Below are positions 35,765-43,590 of a DNA stretch of 64,000 nucleotides, one piece after another. Each line of letters begins with the position of its first letter. Within the stretch, counting starts at the first letter, position 1. The notes under the pieces were generated by a model, which saw only the letters and a program-made list of their open reading frames with translations, had not been told where the DNA came from and made no database searches. Location: contig NZ_CP042476.1 in NCBI RefSeq assembly GCF_007993795.1, positions 744,001-808,000 on the forward strand. The letters are read 5' to 3'. The DNA comes from Antarcticibacterium arcticum. GTDB lineage: Bacteria; Bacteroidota; Bacteroidia; Flavobacteriales; Flavobacteriaceae. The position numbers were made by a program, and so were the translations under genes.

Positions 35765-36654
35765 TTCAACAAAGAAAATTTGCGGCAATAGATATTGGTT
35801 CCAATGCGGTGCGGTTATTAATTTCAACTATCACAGAGCAGGAAGGAAAAGAGCCTATTTTTAAAAAAACTTCCCTGGTTAGGGTTCCAATCCGGCTGGG
35901 AGCCGATGTTTTTATGCATCAGGTAATTTCAGAAGAAAATACCTCCCGCATGATCGATACTATGCAGGCTTTTAAACTTCTTATGAAAACTCATAAGATT
36001 GAGAGATACCAGGCCTGTGCTACTTCAGCAATGCGGGAAGCGGCCAATGGGAGGGAAGTTGCTGATACTATTGCTGAAAAAACAGGGGTAAATATTGACA
36101 TTATAGACGGGAATCATGAAGCAGCAATGATCGCGGCTACAGATCTTCACACCTTTATTCAAAGCGATAAGACCTACCTTTATGTAGACGTGGGTGGGGG
36201 TAGTACAGAGTTTACTTTATATTCCGGTGGGGAAACAATTGCATCCAAATCTTTTAAACTTGGTACGGTACGTCTGCTAAAAAACCTTGTGGAAGATGAA
36301 GTTTGGGATGAAGTGGAAACCTGGACCAAAGAACTATCAAAACAATACCCTAAAATTGATCTTCTGGGCTCCGGAGGTAACATCAATAACATTTTTAAGA
36401 GCAGCGGTAAATCTATAGGAAAACCTCTTAGTTTTCTTTATTTGAGTTCCTATTACCAGCTTTTAAATTCCTTTACTTATGAAGAGAGGATCACAGAGCT
36501 TAATTTGAATGCAGACAGGGCCGACGTTATTATACCTGCGGCAAAGATCTATCTCTCTGCGATGAAATGGACCAAAGCCCGAAGAATTTATGTGCCTAAA
36601 ATAGGACTTGCAGATGGGATCATTAAATCCCTCTACCAGGAGAGCCTCAATTAA
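35761..36654 (+). CDS. ppx: Exopolyphosphatase / guanosine pentaphosphatase family
   Basis: A 297-residue ASKHA-fold enzyme of the Ppx/GppA family that releases phosphate from polyphosphate ends. Phosphate-1 motif: FAAIDIGSNAVRLLI at residues 7-21. Phosphate-2 motif: YVDVGGGSTEFTLY near 141. GSGGNINNIF near residue 203 is also typical. It is the short form without the C-terminal HD domain. The start is read as TTG at 35761, overlapping the ppk1 stop (TTGA). No ATG lies between there and the first conserved strand, so TTG is well supported. The gene ends 4 nt inside the convergent miaE stop. Confidence 0.93.
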   Translation: MIQQRKFAAIDIGSNAVRLLISTITEQEGKEPIFKKTSLVRVPIRLGADVFMHQVISEENTSRMIDTMQAFKLLMKTHKIERYQACATSAMREAANGREVADTIAEKTGVNIDIIDGNHEAAMIAATDLHTFIQSDKTYLYVDVGGGSTEFTLYSGGETIASKSFKLGTVRLLKNLVEDEVWDEVETWTKELSKQYPKIDLLGSGGNINNIFKSSGKSIGKPLSFLYLSSYYQLLNSFTYEERITELNLNADRADVIIPAAKIYLSAMKWTKARRIYVPKIGLADGIIKSLYQESLN

Positions 36655-37232
36655 CCGTGAATGCTTTCTTTTTTGCCCAGGTCTTTCATTATTTCGGCTT
36701 CAAACTGAAGTAGTTCCTGCCATTTTTTATCTACACGCTCCCTCTCGCCGTACTGCCTTACAAAATTAAGGAAGAGCGTATAATGGTTGGCCTCGCTTAT
36801 CATTAACTGCCGGTAAAATTCCCGAAGCTCCGCATCCTCCAATTCTTCTGAAAGTAACCTGAAGCGCTCGCAGCTTCTGGCTTCAATTAGCGCAGCGATC
36901 AATAACCTGTGTACCATTTGGTCTATCCTGCTGCCGCCTTTGGGAAAGAATTCCCGGAGCCTTATCACGTATTCATCTTTCCGGTCCCAGCCCAGTTCAA
37001 TTCCCCTGGCCTGAAGTTTTTCATGTACCATTTTAAAATGGCCCATTTCCTCTCTTACCAAAGCAACCATCTCCTTGACAAGTTCAGGGAATTCAGGGAA
37101 GCTAACTATAAGGGAGATAGCGGTAGATGCAGCTTTTTGCTCACACCAAGCGTGGTCTATAAGAATTTCTTCTATGTTCTTATCGGCAATTTTTGCCCAT
37201 CGCGGGTCGGTAGGAAGTTTCAGGCCAAGCAT
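36651..37232 (-). CDS. miaE: tRNA-(ms2io6A)-hydroxylase
   Basis: A 193-residue ferritin-like diiron monooxygenase that hydroxylates the isopentenyl group of ms2i6A at tRNA position 37. Iron ligands are visible as VREEMGHFKMVH near residue 65, then EARSCERFRLLSEEL and SEANHYTLFLNFV. The N-terminal HAWCEQKAA supplies the first Glu. Its start lies 2 bp after the stop of dnaX, so the two genes are probably co-transcribed. The 3' end overlaps the end of convergent ppx by 4 nt. Confidence 0.93.
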   Translation of the reverse strand: MLGLKLPTDPRWAKIADKNIEEILIDHAWCEQKAASTAISLIVSFPEFPELVKEMVALVREEMGHFKMVHEKLQARGIELGWDRKDEYVIRLREFFPKGGSRIDQMVHRLLIAALIEARSCERFRLLSEELEDAELREFYRQLMISEANHYTLFLNFVRQYGERERVDKKWQELLQFEAEIMKDLGKKESIHG

Positions 37233-37234
37233 AC

Positions 37235-39079
37235 TTACAGGTCAAGGTCAAAGGTGGTTCGCAATTTCTCAATAAGCGGATTTTTCTCCTTCAGCTTATT
37301 GTATTTTTCAATATTGGTGAAAGCAAATTTTTTGGCAGTGGTCTCATTCACCTGAATTTCCAGGGTAATGAGGGTATTCTGCAATTTTTTCTTCAAAAAG
37401 GCCATTAGAGGGTTTTGTCCGCGTTCCAGGTCTTTTTTCATCGTATCTGCCGGGAGGACAATTGAAATGGTATTTTCATTCACCGTGGGCATATCTGTTT
37501 CCATAATAGAGGCTAGGATCTTTTCTCCTTTATTCTTCAGGCGGTGGATATATTCATCCCAGGCCGCGTGCAGCTGGGTTTCATTGAATTTTTCAGATTT
37601 TACCTCGGCTGCTTTAGCCTCATTTCCCTGTTGCCTTGCCAGCATTTCCTTTTTTAGGCGAATGCTTTTCAGGGAAAGTCCTGAGACTTTCTCCTGGCTA
37701 AGATCTGTTACAGGAATCGGTTTGGTTTCTTCAGATTCTGGCTCTGGCTCTGCTGCAGGAACATCTTCTGCAGGCTGGGTATGGCAATTTGATTTTTCAG
37801 GATCTGGCAAACCTTCTTTAGGCGATGGTACTTCAGCCGGAGCAGCTATTTCCGGATCGGGGATCTGGGAGGTTGCTTCGGGTGCAGAACTTCCCACAGC
37901 GTATTCCTCATTGGTAATAAGCTTTTTTTCTTCCGAAGAAAGTTTTACCGCAGGTGCAGCTGGAGTAAAGGATTTAAAATTTGCCGCGGGAATTATAAAG
38001 TGCTCAGGCTTTTTTTTTTCTCCATCAAAAGTGATGGAGGCGAGCTGCATAAGGCATAGTTCTACAAGCAATCGTTGGTTACGGCTGCTTTTATATTTAA
38101 GGTCACAATCATTGGCCAGTTCAATGCCCTGCATTAAAAATGCTTCACTGGTAAGCCTGGACTGTTCATAATAACTCATTTTGGTGGTTTCACCCACCTC
38201 CAGTAAATTGATGGTCTTGGGATTTCTGCAAACCAACAGGTCTCGGAAATGTGAAGCAAGGCCGGCAATAAAATGGTGCCCGTCAAAACCACGCGCCAGG
38301 ATCTCATTGAATTCAACAAGCAGCTGCGGGATATTGTTTTCCAGGATCAACCCGGTAATATTTAGATAGGTCTCGTAATCCAGGACGTTCAGGTTCTCGG
38401 TTACCGCCTGCCGGGTCAAATTGTTACCGCTAAAACTTACCACACGATCATAAATAGATAGGGCATCACGCATAGCGCCATCTGCCTTTTGGGCAATAAT
38501 GTGCAGGGCATCCTCATCTGCAGTTACGCCTTCTTCGCCGGCAATATAAGTAAGGTAGTTTTTTACATCATTTACCGTGATCCTCTTAAAATCGAAGATC
38601 TGACAACGGGAAAGAATGGTAGGGATTATTTTATGTTTCTCTGTAGTGGCAAGTATGAAAATGGCGTGTTTCGGCGGCTCTTCCAGGGTCTTTAAAAATG
38701 CATTAAAAGCACTGGTAGAGAGCATATGCACCTCATCAATAATATAAACTTTATAGTTCCCCACCTGCGGCGGAATTCTCACCTGATCGGTAAGATTTCG
38801 AATATCGTCTACAGAGTTGTTGGAGGCGGCATCCAGTTCAAAAATGTTGAAGGCAAAATCCTCATCTGGTTGTTGGGTGCCGTCATGGTTGATCATTTTG
38901 GCAAGAATACGGGCACAGGTAGTTTTTCCTACCCCCCGTGGCCCGGTAAATAACAAGGCCTGCGCAAGGTGATCATTCTTAATGGCATTAAGGAGGGTAT
39001 TGGTAATAGCCTGCTGGCCCACCACATCATTAAAGGTTTGGGGACGGTACTTTCTGGCCGATACTACAAAATGCTCCAT
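37235..39079 (-). CDS. dnaX: DNA polymerase III subunit gamma/tau
   Basis: A 614-residue clamp-loader ATPase. AAA+ motifs: Walker A TGPRGVGKTTCAR (residues 45-57), IIDEVHMLS (Walker B) and the sensor segments through about 230; domain III runs to about 350. The tau-specific part begins with a Pro/Glu-rich linker (about 395-470) and ends in a ~140-residue domain. The four-Cys zinc module normally between Walker A and LDAASN is absent (residues 61-80 are KMINHDGTQQPDEDFAFNIF). At codons 354-357 the mRNA has ten A (GAA AAA AAA AAG). A slip either way gives a stop within about six codons, so a gamma-like short form is possible. Confidence 0.95.
   Translation of the reverse strand: MEHFVVSARKYRPQTFNDVVGQQAITNTLLNAIKNDHLAQALLFTGPRGVGKTTCARILAKMINHDGTQQPDEDFAFNIFELDAASNNSVDDIRNLTDQVRIPPQVGNYKVYIIDEVHMLSTSAFNAFLKTLEEPPKHAIFILATTEKHKIIPTILSRCQIFDFKRITVNDVKNYLTYIAGEEGVTADEDALHIIAQKADGAMRDALSIYDRVVSFSGNNLTRQAVTENLNVLDYETYLNITGLILENNIPQLLVEFNEILARGFDGHHFIAGLASHFRDLLVCRNPKTINLLEVGETTKMSYYEQSRLTSEAFLMQGIELANDCDLKYKSSRNQRLLVELCLMQLASITFDGEKKKPEHFIIPAANFKSFTPAAPAVKLSSEEKKLITNEEYAVGSSAPEATSQIPDPEIAAPAEVPSPKEGLPDPEKSNCHTQPAEDVPAAEPEPESEETKPIPVTDLSQEKVSGLSLKSIRLKKEMLARQQGNEAKAAEVKSEKFNETQLHAAWDEYIHRLKNKGEKILASIMETDMPTVNENTISIVLPADTMKKDLERGQNPLMAFLKKKLQNTLITLEIQVNETTAKKFAFTNIEKYNKLKEKNPLIEKLRTTFDLDL
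38009..38020 (-). promoter_or_regulatory. Candidate slippery site (A10) in dnaX
   Basis: The coding strand reads G-A10-G across codons 354-357. In frame it encodes EKKKPEH. One extra A (or a -1 shift) gives K-A-TGA. One fewer A (or a +1 shift) gives SLSTL-TAA. The product would be 358-361 residues, ending at the domain III boundary, as the gamma subunit does in other bacteria. Confidence 0.5.
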
Positions 39080-39096
39080 GGAAATATAATTGGAAA

Positions 39097-39104
39097 CAAA
39101 TATA
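39097..39104 (-). promoter_or_regulatory. dnaX promoter -7 box
   Basis: Read leftwards this is TATATTTG, an exact TAnnTTTG match ending 17 bp before the dnaX ATG. Confidence 0.6.
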
Positions 39105-39228
39105 AAAAACCCAACCCGAAGTACTCATATTAATCTGCTATTTTTCGGGTATTTTCTGTGAGGGGAGAGAAAGCAGGTTAAGCGCATTTATATACCCGTG
39201 AAATGTACTTTTGTGCGAGCCTGAAGGT

Positions 39229-40161
39229 TTAATTGAGAATCAATTCTACATTAATAGGCAAATGATCGCTTCCTATATTTTCTCCCGTATTTCTGTCTAT
39301 TACGCTGAAGTTTTCTGAAACCAGGCAATGGTCCAAAGTGGTTTGCAAGATTTTGAGACCGGCAGGCCAGGTAGGCAACTGGCCGAATCCTTTCCGGGTA
39401 TCTTTAAGGCCTCCCTTTAATAATTGTTTAAAATGTGCCGAAAAAGAAGAGGTGTTAAGATCCCCAATAATAATAAGGTTTTCTGAATAGCGGGGCCTAT
39501 ATGTCATAATGTTTGCGAGCTGCTTATTGCGATGTTCAAACATCCATTGACCTACAGGCGGCACAGGATGGGTTGCAATTATAGTGACCGGTTTATCCTC
39601 AAGCATAAATTGTCCTACCAGGGAGGGTTTATTGTTTAGCCCGAAATATTCGATCGCAGTATTAATTTCAATTTTGCTTAGAATTGCTATCCCAAAATTA
39701 TCTTCCCGCGGTACCAGGGTTTGATATTCGTAGCGGTCCAGAAAAGGTTCCAATTTCGTTTTCCAGTTTTCTGTGAATTCCATTAACACTAGTAGATCCG
39801 GATCTTGCCGACTTATATAATTTTGGACCTCCCCAAAACCGGTGTTGCCGGAAAGTAAATTGATCCCGGTTATTTTTAATTTTAGATCTTCATTTTTAAT
39901 TTCTACGGAAGGCCCCATGTAGAGCGGAAATATAAAGTATGCATTCCAGCAGATGATTAAAAGCAATAGAATCATAGCCGGGGCTTTTTGCCGAAGCAAA
40001 AAAATCACAGCAATTAACAACAACAGGGAAATGACAATAAACTGAACTTTAAAATGAGCGAGATTATCTGCGATCCAGTAATCCGGCAGAAGATGGGGAA
40101 CCATAGAAAATACCAGAACTCCTATGATGGACAACCAGATAATAAAAAGACGAAATTTCAT
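39229..40161 (-). CDS. Endonuclease/exonuclease/phosphatase-family membrane protein
   Basis: A 310-residue protein with three N-terminal membrane segments (about residues 5-23, 36-55 and 62-83), followed by an EEP-fold domain. Domain motifs: LVLMEFTENW (metal-binding Glu), IAILSKIE, ATHPVPPVG, IIGDLNTSSFSAHF and GSDHLPINVEL with the final catalytic Asp-His. This arrangement is common in Bacteroidota and the substrate (nucleic acid or phospholipid head group) is unknown. The active domain probably faces the periplasm (inference from topology). It is followed by an unlinked dnaX. Confidence 0.87.
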   Translation of the reverse strand: MKFRLFIIWLSIIGVLVFSMVPHLLPDYWIADNLAHFKVQFIVISLLLLIAVIFLLRQKAPAMILLLLIICWNAYFIFPLYMGPSVEIKNEDLKLKITGINLLSGNTGFGEVQNYISRQDPDLLVLMEFTENWKTKLEPFLDRYEYQTLVPREDNFGIAILSKIEINTAIEYFGLNNKPSLVGQFMLEDKPVTIIATHPVPPVGQWMFEHRNKQLANIMTYRPRYSENLIIIGDLNTSSFSAHFKQLLKGGLKDTRKGFGQLPTWPAGLKILQTTLDHCLVSENFSVIDRNTGENIGSDHLPINVELILN

Positions 40162-40212
40162 AGGGGGAGTATTCTTTCTTTGAATGGACTCTAAAATAAC
40201 CTGTCCATTTTT

Positions 40213-40377
40213 TTATTTATTTCCCATTTTATTAATAATTTCCCGCAGTAAGTCATTTTGCTCCTGCCGTAGGGAGATAAATTTATTTACCCATTTATAA
40301 ATGAGGTAAAATACCCCAAATATAATGGCCAGGTAAACCACAAATATGAGCAAAGGAATTATAGCAAATGTATTCAT
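40213..40377 (-). CDS. Small single-pass membrane protein (54 aa)
   Basis: A short ORF read leftwards from ATG 40377 to TAA 40213. The product starts MNTFAIIPLLIFVVYLAIIF, giving one membrane segment (about residues 5-28). An amphipathic charged tail follows (YKWVNKFISLRQEQNDLLREI, in part), probably a short coiled coil. It has normal codon use and lies 51 bp before the EEP-phosphatase gene on the same strand, so the two may be co-transcribed. Similar tiny proteins with a membrane segment plus a Glu/Arg/Leu helix are common in Flavobacteriaceae, and no function is known to me. Confidence 0.65.
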   Translation of the reverse strand: MNTFAIIPLLIFVVYLAIIFGVFYLIYKWVNKFISLRQEQNDLLREIINKMGNK

Positions 40378-40439
40378 GTGTGTATTTTAAGGATTAGTTA
40401 AACGGTAAGATAATAAAAAATTTGCCCCTGGCTTCATAT

Positions 40440-40770
40440 GGATATTGCGCCCCTTCAGGGCTTTTTTTATTTTCACCTTTATCCGATGGGCTACACCCAT
40501 TTCTTGTGGATCGCGCCCCTTTAGGGCTATTTTTGATTTATTTTCTTTATCCGATGGGCTTCACCCATCTCTTGTGGATTTCGCCCCTTCAGGGCTTTTT
40601 TGGTTTATTTTCTTTATCCGATGGGCTTCACCCATCTCTTATGTATTGCGCCCCTTCAGGGCTTTTTTTGGTTTATTTTTTTTCCGATGGGCAACACCCA
40701 TCTCTTGTGGATTTCGCCCCTTCAGGGCTTTTTTCATTAGTCCATGGGCTACACCCCTCAATGCTTTTTT
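40440..40770. repeat. Array of paired hairpins, ~67-bp period
   Basis: Five units each hold two inverted repeats: GCCCCTTCAGGGC (starting at 40449, 40515, 40583, 40650, 40716; one copy reads TTTA) and GATGGGCTnCACCCATC. They are separated by T-rich DNA (TTTTTTGGTTTATTTTCTTTATCC) and CTCTTGTGGATTT-like sequence. Spacing is 66-68 bp. A degenerate sixth copy is at 40742-40769. Each first hairpin is followed by a T-run on the plus strand and so resembles a weak terminator. Long open frames run through the array in two frames but encode only the repeat. Confidence 0.85.
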
Positions 40771-41146
40771 ATTGTTGGGTCAATGTATATTTATCTCCGT
40801 TGGGCCCCTTTAATATCAGGGTTTTATTATTTAAATTAAAATCCCATTCCCCGCTAAGAATTAATGTCCAGTCAAATTCGGCGGTCCAGGGACAGGTATT
40901 GTAAAAAGTGATTTTGTTTCCGGAAATGGAATAAGTTCCCTTGCAAATTGCCGGAAATTTTTCGACTTCAGTCTGGCCGGTGAAGGTCCCGTTGGTAAAA
41001 GTTAGCTCAACGTTGGAAGTGGTTCCATTTCGCTCAAAAATCCCACTGTAATTTCCATCTATTTTAGTTTCAGGATTGTCACCATCATTGGTGCAGCTAA
41101 TCGATATTGTTGCTAACAGAAATAGTATAAAAATTCTCGCTTTCAT
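40769..41146 (-). CDS. Small lipoprotein
   Basis: A 125-residue predicted lipoprotein with signal MKARIFILFLLATISISC (Cys18). The start is taken at 41146 rather than the in-frame codon at 41167, because it gives a standard signal peptide. The mature part (IDGNYSGIFERNGTTSNVELTF...) alternates short strands with Asn/Thr-rich turns and looks like a lipocalin-like or small beta-barrel domain ending LILKGPNGDKYTLTQQ. Function unknown. It is the gene next to the hairpin array and the first of a run of isolated minus-strand genes. Confidence 0.7.
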   Translation of the reverse strand: MKARIFILFLLATISISCTNDGDNPETKIDGNYSGIFERNGTTSNVELTFTNGTFTGQTEVEKFPAICKGTYSISGNKITFYNTCPWTAEFDWTLILSGEWDFNLNNKTLILKGPNGDKYTLTQQ

Positions 41147-41197
41147 GATTTTGATTTTTAATTGCAATAATTGAGGGTTATTAAAGCAGTTACCCGT

Positions 41198-41815
41198 TTA
41201 GACTAAATTTAATTGGTGTAATTCAAGCCTCACATTCTCTTTTGCCTGATTTTCATATGCTTTCCTGAAATAATCAGTTTTATATATAAAATCCAGTTCC
41301 AATATACTTTGAAGTACTTTTTTTCTTCCTTTTCGATACATAAAGTCTGGATAAATATGATATTCCTTTCTAATGTTCTCGCTATAGTTTTTATATTCTT
41401 CAGGGCTTTTTCCTAAAATGGTAAGGTCTAAATCCAAAAGTATATTTGTATCATTATCGGCTGATAATTTATGTTCTTTTGTGGCCTCAATTTGTAACAT
41501 ACATTCATTCAATTTGGTAAATGAAGTTTTAGAAATTCTGTTTTCAAACCTTAAGGCACTTTGATGTTCGTTATCACTGTTAGTGCTTTTGTAAATTATG
41601 TCGTGGTAATAGATTGCAAATAATAAACAGTCTAAATTTTTAACTTCCGATTGGACTTTATCCAATTCCGAAAACATATTTTCTAAATGCTCAAGATTAT
41701 GATAATAACGAGACCTGGACGAATAGTTGTTTTCTAGTTCGTTCCAGCAATCCAAATTATAGTCCTCGTTTTTCGAGTATTTTCTAATTAAATTCAGGAA
41801 TTTTTGTTTTATCAT
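41198..41815 (-). CDS. HD-domain phosphohydrolase-like protein
   Basis: A 205-residue soluble protein of the predicted metal-dependent HD superfamily. Metal-binding motifs are YYHNLEHLENMF (residues about 37-48) and LFAIYYHDIIY with the HD pair near residue 70; a later acidic LDLDLTILG segment supplies the usual Asp. Family members are predicted small-molecule phosphohydrolases and the substrate is unknown. It is a single gene in the cassette-like stretch, with GATTACC before its ATG and CGGGTAAC after its stop, a weak match to the tip pattern described for the neighbouring units. Confidence 0.8.
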   Translation of the reverse strand: MIKQKFLNLIRKYSKNEDYNLDCWNELENNYSSRSRYYHNLEHLENMFSELDKVQSEVKNLDCLLFAIYYHDIIYKSTNSDNEHQSALRFENRISKTSFTKLNECMLQIEATKEHKLSADNDTNILLDLDLTILGKSPEEYKNYSENIRKEYHIYPDFMYRKGRKKVLQSILELDFIYKTDYFRKAYENQAKENVRLELHQLNLV

Positions 41816-41883
41816 CTCGGTAATCGCTTTATGGCGGAGAAGGGACCGCGGACTTGTCGGCTTAAATACTTCCTTATTAATTA

Positions 41884-43377
41884 TTAATTTTCTTGTAATT
41901 TTATAATCCAGAAATCTCCTGTAAAGCTTATTGTGGAAGTTTCATCATCTTCCTTATTTCCAACCACTATTAATTCTCCATTATGTAGTTCAATGATTGA
42001 ATAACTTAAATCCCAGGTGTATAGTTCATTACTCCCAAATTCTTTAGACCATATAAGCTGGCCATCTACGGGACTTATTTTAAATACCCAAATATTGCTT
42101 TGAGTTGTAGGCGTACCCTCCCGAGGGTAAAATCTTCCACCGCCGGTCATGTACAAAAATCCAGAATTACTTTGGATAATTTCGGTTGGGCTATCATTAC
42201 CATCTACACTAAATAGATATTTCTCTTTCCCAATCCCATTCTCCCAAATAATATTTCCATCCAAATCAAGCTTCACTAACCATAAATTTTCTTTATCTGG
42301 ACCGAGACGTCTGGTAGAACCAGAAATTAATAGCTTATTATCACTTGTAGCAAGAATAGACCTATTCAAATCAGATGGTACTTTTCCTATATGTTTTCTC
42401 CACTCAATTTCACCTTCGTTATTAAGTTTGTATAAAAAAGTAGATTCATATTGTAAATCGCCAACAACATAAAATCCACGATCTTCACTTTGAATTATTG
42501 ATTTTCCAATCATCATATCTGATTTCGGAAAACTTTTTTCTAAGATAATTTCACCGTTAGAATTCAATTTTACAAACCAACCAAACCTTTGTTCACTATC
42601 AATAGAATACGTTCCTATCAAACCGTATTCTCCATCTTTTGTTACTATTATATCTTTTAGATTACCGCCATAAATATTATATCCTTCTCCTTTTGTCCAA
42701 ATAATATTTCCTTCAGAATCCATTTTATAAATAACAGGATGACCAAAATTTTTATTGGTAAGAAGTAAAATATTCCCATTAGGCTCTTCAATTAGATTAT
42801 GTACAATTAAATGCCCGGGAATTAATTTTTCCCAAAGAATTTCACAATTCGCATTATACTTTAACAATACCAGGTCAAAATAATTATGGTTATTACCATA
42901 ACTTGGATTTGTCCAACCACATACTAAGAACCCGCCGTCATTTGTCTCTCTTACGACCGATGCCCTTTCATCATGTTCTATATCATATTTGTATATATTC
43001 TCACAAAGAACTTCAATGGATTTAGTTGTAAATTTTTCTTCATTACTATAGATTGTCATTGAATTATAGGAGAGGAAAGCTCTTGCATAATAGGTTCTAT
43101 TAGACTCAAGACCTCTAATAGTTCCAATGCCTTCATCCTGTTCCAAATCGACAATCACATAATTATTTTCTTTTACTTGGTTGGGTATAGAATCCCAGAA
43201 AATTCCAGTTACAAATTCCGTATTTGGTATATCTTCAATTTTAATTTTAAAGGAGGCTTGATTTATACTAACATCATCTATTTCAATAATCAAAATAGAA
43301 GGAGAAGAAATTTCATTTTCATCCGTATTACAAGAAATTAAAAGGAATATTATTATAAAATAAGAGTATTTTTTCAC
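41884..43377 (-). CDS. Lipoprotein with Fn3-like domain and beta-propeller repeats
   Basis: A 497-residue lipoprotein. Signal MKKYSYFIIIFLLISC gives Cys16. A fibronectin-III-like domain covers about residues 28-118 (ESNRTYYARAFLSYNSMTIYSNEEKF, in part). Then come at least six repeats of ~50-60 residues of the type W(L/F)VKLDxxGxIIWEK.., as in KYNANCEILWEKL, KMDSEGNIIWTKG, KLNSNGEIILEKS, KLNNEGEIEWRKH and KLDLDGNIIWENG. These suggest a six- to seven-bladed beta-propeller. Such proteins are common Bacteroidota surface lipoproteins of unknown role. The gene ends 20 bp from cassette-like element A and is isolated from other genes on its strand. Confidence 0.75.
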   Translation of the reverse strand: MKKYSYFIIIFLLISCNTDENEISSPSILIIEIDDVSINQASFKIKIEDIPNTEFVTGIFWDSIPNQVKENNYVIVDLEQDEGIGTIRGLESNRTYYARAFLSYNSMTIYSNEEKFTTKSIEVLCENIYKYDIEHDERASVVRETNDGGFLVCGWTNPSYGNNHNYFDLVLLKYNANCEILWEKLIPGHLIVHNLIEEPNGNILLLTNKNFGHPVIYKMDSEGNIIWTKGEGYNIYGGNLKDIIVTKDGEYGLIGTYSIDSEQRFGWFVKLNSNGEIILEKSFPKSDMMIGKSIIQSEDRGFYVVGDLQYESTFLYKLNNEGEIEWRKHIGKVPSDLNRSILATSDNKLLISGSTRRLGPDKENLWLVKLDLDGNIIWENGIGKEKYLFSVDGNDSPTEIIQSNSGFLYMTGGGRFYPREGTPTTQSNIWVFKISPVDGQLIWSKEFGSNELYTWDLSYSIIELHNGELIVVGNKEDDETSTISFTGDFWIIKLQEN

Positions 43378-43397
43378 TGAGTTTATTTTAAATGTTT

Positions 43398-43586
43398 GGT
43401 AACGGTCCCGTATAAAAACAATGCGAGCTGGCGAGCTTGATTGTCCGCCCTGTCTCCCGAAGCTTTAGTGTAGGGAGAAGGTTCCGACCGAAGGGAACAG
43501 CGGCAGCACATTTCGCCAAGCAAGCGAGTACGATGTTTGAATTTAAGACTGATTTTAGCATTGTTTTTATATACTGTTGCCCACAG
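43398..43586. repeat. Cassette-like inverted-repeat element A (complete)
   Basis: A 189-bp imperfect palindrome starts GGTAACGGTCCCGTATAAAAAC and ends TTTTTATATACTGTTGCCCACAG. The arms GTATAAAAACAATGC and GCATTGTTTTTATATAC pair almost perfectly. Inside are GCGAGCTGGCGAGC, a GC-rich centre (GGTTCCGACCGAAGGGAAC) and CAAGCAAGCGAG. It lies between the propeller lipoprotein and the SH3 lipoprotein genes. Confidence 0.8.
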
Positions 43587-43590
43587 TTTT

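Noticed and set aside
37368..38171. 267-codon plus-strand ORF
   Set aside because: Antisense to dnaX, Ser/Phe-rich and without any recognisable motif; the dnaX frame is certain.
40422..40904. Plus-strand open frames of 122 and 160 codons with Pro/Phe/Gly-rich repeats
   Set aside because: They simply translate the 67-bp hairpin array in two frames. Composition and overlap with the lipoprotein gene argue against coding.
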